NCBI GenBank assembly: GCA_963991775.1 | Contig: CAXDRM010000055.1 | Coordinates: forward strand, 1 to 9,253 | From: CAXDRM01 sp963991775 | Lineage (GTDB): Bacteria; Pseudomonadota; Alphaproteobacteria; Rickettsiales; JABIRX01 | Reading direction: 5' to 3' | Length of the DNA stretch: 9,253 nucleotides | Shown: positions 5,863 through 9,253 of the stretch, piece after piece | How the letters are laid out: every line of letters starts with the position of its first letter | How positions within the stretch are numbered: position 1 is the first letter of the stretch | Notes under the pieces: model-generated | Told to the model about the DNA's origin: nothing | Databases searched by the model: none | What the model saw: only the letters and a program-made list of their open reading frames with translations | Translations under genes and position numbers: made by a program

Positions 5863-6529
5863 GCGCATTTTTTTACTAACTAGAGATTTTGCTGCTGCTT
5901 CACGTTTGCAAAATCAATTAAATTATAAATCTGTTATTTTTCCTTTAAGCAAAACAGAAAAGCTTACAGTATCACTTGCTGATTTAAATGATTATGATGC
6001 TATCATTATGACTAGTCAAAATGCTTTGCAAATTAAGGATTTAGATTTTTGGCAAAATATTAATAGAAAGCAAAAATTTTATATTGTTGGTGATAATTTT
6101 GCTGCAAAGCTTAAAGCTGCAGCAATTAATAATTTTGCAGTATTTGAATCAGTACAAGTGCTAGCAAAAAAATTAGTAACTAAGCAACGGCAAAAATATC
6201 TTTATTTACGTGGTGATAAAATTTCTTATGAGTTGCGTGCTATTTTAGGTGAACAGGTTACCGAAAGAATCTGTTATGAAACAAATTATTTTCCTATTGA
6301 GCGTAATGAGCTTTTTGAATTTGTTACTAATAATCAAGTAACAGATTTATTGTTTATTTCTAAATTTAATGCAGAGCGTTTTAGAGGCTTGCTTGATGAT
6401 AAATTAGATTATAGTAAATATCGTATTTACTGTTTTAGTGAGCGTATTGCTGAATTATTTGCTGATTATGCAGCGCAAGTTATTATCCCTAAAAAACCTA
6501 CTATGCTAGAATTGTTAAAAATCTTGTAG
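5855..6529 (+). CDS. hemD: Uroporphyrinogen-III synthase
   Basis: HemD closes hydroxymethylbilane with inversion of ring D to give uroporphyrinogen III. The protein is 224 residues, slightly short for the family, and the family as a whole is poorly conserved. The recognisable marks are TSQNAL (53-58), LYLRGD (116-121), CYET (140-143) with Tyr141 at the position of the conserved active-site tyrosine, LLFISKFNAERF (165-176) and CFSERIAE (193-200). Placement directly behind hemC, with the ATG inside hemC's last codons (8-base overlap), strongly supports the call. The sequence is rich in Lys, Asn, Tyr and Phe, as expected at this base composition. tatB starts 9 bases after its TAG. Confidence 0.92.
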   Translation: MAERIFLLTRDFAAASRLQNQLNYKSVIFPLSKTEKLTVSLADLNDYDAIIMTSQNALQIKDLDFWQNINRKQKFYIVGDNFAAKLKAAAINNFAVFESVQVLAKKLVTKQRQKYLYLRGDKISYELRAILGEQVTERICYETNYFPIERNELFEFVTNNQVTDLLFISKFNAERFRGLLDDKLDYSKYRIYCFSERIAELFADYAAQVIIPKKPTMLELLKIL

Positions 6530-6538
6530 TGTTATTTC

Positions 6539-6853
6539 ATGTTTGGCATCTCCTTTTTTGAATTAATCGTAATTCTGTTAGCTATTATTATTTTGGTAAA
6601 GCCTGAAGAATATCAGGAGTTACTATTATTTTGTAAAAAGCTGTATCGTGAAATAAAACAGCTTTATCAACAAGCAGTGCAAGAAGTAGATAAATTAAAA
6701 GCACAAGCAGGTCTCAAAGAAATTGATGAGCAATTACATCAGGATTTTCATAATTTAGAAAAAGATCTGCAAAAAATCACCGGCGATGATGGTAAAGAAT
6801 ATCCTGCCTATGATGTTCAAGAAGTATTAAAAAATGAGCGACGCAAAAAATAA
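6539..6853 (+). CDS. tatB: Twin-arginine translocase subunit TatB (divergent)
   Basis: TatB pairs with TatC to bind twin-arginine signal peptides at the inner membrane. It has 104 residues. One N-terminal membrane helix (about 4-20, SFFELIVILLAIIILV) carries Glu8, matching the polar Glu of TatB. KPEEYQEL follows where the family normally has a Gly-Pro hinge (GPExLP); here Lys replaces the Gly. An amphipathic, charged helix with coiled-coil character (about 30-78) comes next, then a short acidic/basic tail. Similarity is mostly in the architecture, so the identification leans on tatC immediately after it. No good ribosome site is seen, and the short gap from hemD suggests coupling. TatA is the alternative, but the length and tatC linkage favour TatB. 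Confidence 0.85.
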   Translation: MFGISFFELIVILLAIIILVKPEEYQELLLFCKKLYREIKQLYQQAVQEVDKLKAQAGLKEIDEQLHQDFHNLEKDLQKITGDDGKEYPAYDVQEVLKNERRKK

Positions 6854-7571
6854 AGCACAGCCTTTAATGACCCATTTTAAAGAGTTAAGAAAAAGAATAA
6901 TGTTAATCTGTTTATTCTTTGCTCTAGCTTTTATTTTGAGCTATTTTTACAAGGAGCAGCTTTATAGTTTTTTATTAGTTCCTTTAGAGCAGGCGCTTAA
7001 TTTAGAAAGCAAACATGAATTGATTTTTACTGCTTTAACCGAGGCTTTTGCTACCTATATTAAATTAGCTTTTTTTATCGGCTTGTTACTGACTTTTCCT
7101 TATCTTAATTATCAGCTTTATAATTTTATTGCGCCGGGACTTTATAAGCGCGAGAAAATTTTTTTTCGTAGCATTATTTTTGCTTCACCGATCTTATTTT
7201 ATCTAGGTTGTGCCTTTGCTTATTATTTAATCTTTCCTTTAGCCTGGCAATTCTTTTTAAGTTTTGAAAGTTTTAATAGTGTTTTACCCATTAATCTAAC
7301 TGCAAAAATTAGTGAATATTTAACTTTAGTAATGCGGATTTCTATTGCTTTTGGTTTAACATTTCAATTGCCTATCTTGCTTTTATTGCTAGTAAAGGCT
7401 GGGTTGTTGCAAGTGGCTAGCTTAAAACAAAAACGCAAATATGCCTTATTAGCATTTTTTATTATTGCGGCAATCATTACTCCGCCAGATGTGATTTCAC
7501 AAATTGCTATTGCTACTTCAATGTATTTTTTATATGAACTAACTTTGTTAATCGCCGCAAGAATTAAGTAA
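6834..7571 (+). CDS. tatC: Twin-arginine translocase subunit TatC
   Basis: TatC is the six-helix inner-membrane receptor for folded proteins bearing twin-arginine signals. Its 245 residues show the expected marks: PLMTHFKELRKR (10-21) with Glu17 matching the signal-binding Glu of E. coli TatC, YNFIAPGLYKREK (96-108) with Glu107 as the second key Glu, and TPPDVISQ (216-223) with the conserved Asp219. Hydrophobic segments lie near 22-38, 72-92, 112-134, 160-182, 203-216 and 224-241. The loop ending in IATSMYFLYEL has Ser where many homologues have Pro. The start at ATG 6834 gives the family-typical N-terminus but overlaps tatB by 20 bases; ATG 6867 is a less likely alternative. serS starts four bases after the stop. 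Confidence 0.96.
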   Translation: MSDAKNKAQPLMTHFKELRKRIMLICLFFALAFILSYFYKEQLYSFLLVPLEQALNLESKHELIFTALTEAFATYIKLAFFIGLLLTFPYLNYQLYNFIAPGLYKREKIFFRSIIFASPILFYLGCAFAYYLIFPLAWQFFLSFESFNSVLPINLTAKISEYLTLVMRISIAFGLTFQLPILLLLLVKAGLLQVASLKQKRKYALLAFFIIAAIITPPDVISQIAIATSMYFLYELTLLIAARIK

Positions 7572-7575
7572 TATT

Positions 7576-8838
7576 ATGCATGATTTAAATTTTATCCGTA
7601 ATCAGCCTGAGCAATTTGATGCAGAATTAGCTCGTCGCGCTCTGGAGCCACAAGCAACAGAGATTTTAGCTCTTGATCAAATTGTACGTAACAGCAAAAC
7701 TAAATTACAAGAATTATTGCAGCAAAAAAATCAGCTTGCTAAAGAAATTGGTAAAGTGAAAGCTAGTGGAGGTGATGTGGTAGATTTATTTAAACAGGCA
7801 GAAAATTTAAAAGCAGAAATTGCTGAGTTAGAAAAACCAGGTCCAGAAGAGCAAAAATTAAATGCGCTACTTGCAAGCTTACCTAATATTTTAGCAGCTG
7901 AGGTACCAGCAGGAGTAGGTGAAGAAGATAATCAAGAGATACGAATTGTGGGTGAGCCACGTAAATTTGCTTTTAAGCCCAAACAGCATTTTGAGCTTGG
8001 CGAAAATTTAGGCATGTTAGATTTTGAGCAAGCTGCTCAAATTTCTGGGAGTCGCTTTGTGATTTTGAAAAAAGATCTAGCAAAATTAGAGCGTGCTTTA
8101 GCTAATTTTATGTTAGATATTTTAATCACTGAATATGGTTTAGAAGAAATTGCTCCGCCTTTATTAGTTAATGAAAAAGCTATGTTTGGCACAGGGCAAT
8201 TACCAAAATTTGCAGAAGATGCTTTTGTTACTACAGAAGGTAAATGGTTAATTTCTACAGCAGAAATAGCTGTTACTAATTTGGTGCAGAATAAAATTGT
8301 GCAGGCAGCAGAATTACCGCTGAGATTTTGTGCTTACACACCATGTTTTCGTAGTGAAGCAGGAGCGGCTGGTAAAGATACGCGTGGTATGATTCGCCTG
8401 CATCAATTTAATAAAGTAGAGATGGTCTCACTCACTAAGCAAGAGAAATCAGCAGAAGAGCATGAAAGAATGGTGGGCATAGCAGAAGAGATTTTGAAGA
8501 GGCTTGCTTTACCTTTTCGTACTATGTTGCTTTGTACTAAAGATACAGGTTTCTCAGCAAGTAAAACTTATGATTTAGAAGTTTGGTTACCTGGTCAAGA
8601 TTGTTACCGTGAGATTTCTAGCTGTTCAAATTGTGGTGATTTCCAGTCCAGACGCATGAAGGGGCGTTTCAAAAACCCAGATAAGCAAACAGAATTCTTG
8701 CATAGTTTAAATGGTTCGGCATTAGCAGTAGGACGTACTATGGTTGCTATCCTAGAAAATTATCAAAATGAAGATGGTTCAATCAATATACCCCAAGCTT
8801 TGCAGAGCTATATGGGCGGTCAGCAGATAATCAGGTGA
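7576..8838 (+). CDS. serS: Serine--tRNA ligase
   Basis: SerS charges tRNA-Ser (and the selenocysteine tRNA where present) with serine in the cytoplasm. It has 420 residues, full length. The N-terminal domain (about 1-105) contains the long antiparallel coiled coil (30-95, rich in Lys, Glu, Gln and Leu) that grips the tRNA variable arm. The class II catalytic core follows: motif 1 around LITEYGLEEIAPPLLVN (183-199), the serine-contacting TAE (228-230), motif 2 FRSEAG...GMIRLHQFNKVEM (258-283), and motif 3 NGSALAVGRTMVAILEN (379-395). All key elements are intact. It closes the plus-strand hem-tat run, and tatC-serS linkage is common in alphaproteobacteria. No intrinsic terminator is visible after it; its TGA touches the inverted-repeat element that follows. 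Confidence 0.98.
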   Translation: MHDLNFIRNQPEQFDAELARRALEPQATEILALDQIVRNSKTKLQELLQQKNQLAKEIGKVKASGGDVVDLFKQAENLKAEIAELEKPGPEEQKLNALLASLPNILAAEVPAGVGEEDNQEIRIVGEPRKFAFKPKQHFELGENLGMLDFEQAAQISGSRFVILKKDLAKLERALANFMLDILITEYGLEEIAPPLLVNEKAMFGTGQLPKFAEDAFVTTEGKWLISTAEIAVTNLVQNKIVQAAELPLRFCAYTPCFRSEAGAAGKDTRGMIRLHQFNKVEMVSLTKQEKSAEEHERMVGIAEEILKRLALPFRTMLLCTKDTGFSASKTYDLEVWLPGQDCYREISSCSNCGDFQSRRMKGRFKNPDKQTEFLHSLNGSALAVGRTMVAILENYQNEDGSINIPQALQSYMGGQQIIR

Positions 8839-8853
8839 TTCCCAATCAATATA
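8839..8853 (+). repeat. Left terminal inverted repeat of the block after serS
   Basis: TTCCCAATCAATATA is complementary to 9136-9150 with a single C/A difference. If a one-base gap is allowed, the match extends outward through GTG (8835-8837 against CAC at 9151-9153), which would place part of the serS stop codon within the repeat. Confidence 0.7.
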
Positions 8854-8867
8854 TTGAGCAGCCTTTT

Positions 8868-8900
8868 CTAAACAGTTTTTTTAATTTTAACTGTGTTTAG
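8868..8900. repeat. Bulged hairpin with T-rich loop
   Basis: CTAAA (8868-8872) pairs with TTTAG (8896-8900), and CAGTT (8873-8877) pairs with AACTG (8889-8893) past a two-base bulge. The Ts lie in the loop rather than after the stem, so this is not a standard terminator for serS. Confidence 0.5.
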
Positions 8901-8928
8901 TTACGTGATTCGCTCTAACTATTTGAAA

Positions 8929-8943
8929 GCTAGCAACGCTAGC
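8929..8943. repeat. Repeated GCTAGC palindrome
   Basis: GCTAGC occurs at 8929-8934 and 8938-8943 with AAC between. Each copy is itself a palindrome, so the pair is both a direct and an inverted repeat. A GC-rich stretch with the related words CGAGC and GCGAGC (8950-8963) follows. Confidence 0.6.
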
Positions 8944-8969
8944 GCACGACGAGCAAAGCGAGCCCAAAG

Positions 8970-8999
8970 GGTAAAAATCTGCTTTAGCTGATTTTTATC
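8970..8999. repeat. 10-bp stem-loop
   Basis: GGTAAAAATC (8970-8979) pairs with GATTTTTATC (8990-8999), one pair being G-T. A T/T mismatch, two further G-C pairs and a TTTA loop follow. No T-run follows the stem. Confidence 0.75.
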
Positions 9000-9014
9000 A
9001 ACAAACTTACGTAT

Positions 9015-9038
9015 CAGAGTAAGCATAGCTTACTGCTG
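9015..9038. repeat. Stem-loop with ATA loop
   Basis: AGTAAGC (9018-9024) and GCTTACT (9028-9034) form a perfect stem around ATA. CAG (9015-9017) and CTG (9036-9038) extend it across a one-base bulge. The word CAGAGTAAGCA in its left half also occurs, inverted, in the palindromic region near 831-841. Confidence 0.75.
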
Positions 9039-9047
9039 GCTACGGCT

Positions 9048-9072
9048 AAAAACAATTTTCTTAATTGTTTTT
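9048..9072. repeat. 10-bp stem-loop ending in a T-run
   Basis: AAAAACAATT (9048-9057) pairs perfectly with AATTGTTTTT (9063-9072) around a TTCTT loop. The stem is AT-rich and its Ts belong to the stem. It could only act as a weak terminator, in either direction. Confidence 0.7.
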
Positions 9073-9135
9073 GTAGCGCCTTCGCAATACGCTGCGTTTA
9101 TTCAAAAGTTAGGCTCACCAAAAATACAAGCACAC

Positions 9136-9150
9136 TATATTGATTTGGAA
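9136..9150 (-). repeat. Right terminal inverted repeat of the block after serS
   Basis: TATATTGATTTGGAA is the complement of 8839-8853 apart from one base. Immediately outside it is CACTAATTA; no duplication of the bases left of 8839 is evident. Confidence 0.7.
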
Positions 9151-9179
9151 CACTAATTATTCGCTTGTAATTAAAAAAA

Positions 9180-9253
9180 TTATAAGAATCTCAAATTTAT
9201 CTTACTACCAATCTGAACAAAAATAGTACCAGCTTGGGTGATTTGGTAACTAT
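9180..9253 (-). CDS. Possible C-terminal end of a minus-strand gene (partial)
   Basis: Reading leftward from the window edge, a frame stays open for 23 full codons and stops at TAA (9182-9180). The end reads ITQAGTIFVQIGSKINLRFL. Alternating hydrophobic residues and a Phe near the end recall the last strand of an outer-membrane beta-barrel, but that is speculation on very little sequence. A second minus-strand frame is also open for 18 codons here, so the coding call itself is uncertain. If real, the gene would converge on serS. Confidence 0.3.
   Translation of the reverse strand, partial: SYQITQAGTIFVQIGSKINLRFL

Larger units (their letters stand above)
8839..9150. mobile_element. 312-base non-coding block with inverted ends (MITE-like)
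   Basis: The block starts TTCCCAATCAATATA (8839-8853) and ends TATATTGATTTGGAA (9136-9150); these are inverted repeats matching at 14 of 15 positions. Between them I find no open frame of useful length but a chain of stem-loops at 8868-8900, 8929-8943, 8970-8999, 9015-9038 and 9048-9072. The centre (about 8905-9120) is visibly richer in G and C than the flanks. Terminal inverted repeats, small size and no coding capacity fit a non-autonomous transposable element or a composite intergenic repeat. No clear target-site duplication is seen, so mobility is inference. It adjoins the serS stop and fills the space before a possible convergent gene. Confidence 0.55.

Noticed and set aside
8868..8900. 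Terminator for serS
   Set aside because: The Ts are in the loop, not after the stem, and the stem is bulged.
8839..9150. Stable RNA gene such as 6S, RNase P RNA, tmRNA or a tRNA cluster
   Set aside because: The hairpins do not match the conserved cores of these RNAs and no tRNA cloverleaf with a CCA-adjacent acceptor stem could be drawn.

Overview
The window reads as a piece of an AT-rich alphaproteobacterial chromosome, most likely from a Rickettsiales or Holosporales-like, host-associated lineage. This placement is inference. It rests on low GC in both genes and spacers, a PraR-type XRE regulator, PstC and PstA permeases with the long alphaproteobacterial N-terminal extensions, the tatB-tatC-serS order, weak Shine-Dalgarno sequences and large palindromic intergenic repeats. 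No species can be named from the sequence alone.

Layout. Positions 1-169 hold a weak open stretch that may be the tail of an upstream gene, then a good sigma70-type promoter. A small XRE/HTH regulator (170-553, +) follows and ends at a strong intrinsic terminator (591-622). Positions 623-902 contain no gene but are rich in repeats: a 31-base direct repeat and a long nested palindrome. A minus-strand gene run then occupies 4836 down to 903: a class I glutamine amidotransferase-like peptidase C26, an RsuA/RluB-family pseudouridine synthase, and the phosphate permease pair pstC and pstA. A hairpin separates the synthase from pstC. A 78-base divergent spacer (4837-4914) leads into a tightly packed plus-strand run: hemC, hemD, tatB, tatC, serS (4915-8838). 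Neighbouring genes there overlap by 8 or 20 bases or are separated by only 4 to 9 bases. After serS comes a 312-base non-coding block (8839-9150) with near-perfect 15-base inverted ends and several stem-loops. The window ends in what may be the 3' end of a minus-strand gene.

How the genes work together. HemC and HemD carry out consecutive steps of tetrapyrrole synthesis (porphobilinogen to hydroxymethylbilane to uroporphyrinogen III). TatB and TatC form the receptor core of the twin-arginine translocase; tatA is not here. SerS charges tRNA-Ser. PstC and PstA are the two membrane subunits of the phosphate ABC importer, whose binding protein (PstS) and ATPase (PstB) must be encoded elsewhere. 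These are ordinary housekeeping genes and I see no new defence, mobile or biosynthetic system. The most unusual content is the pair of structured intergenic blocks at about 630-900 and 8839-9150. They share short words in the same order and look like members of a family of palindromic, MITE-like repeats.
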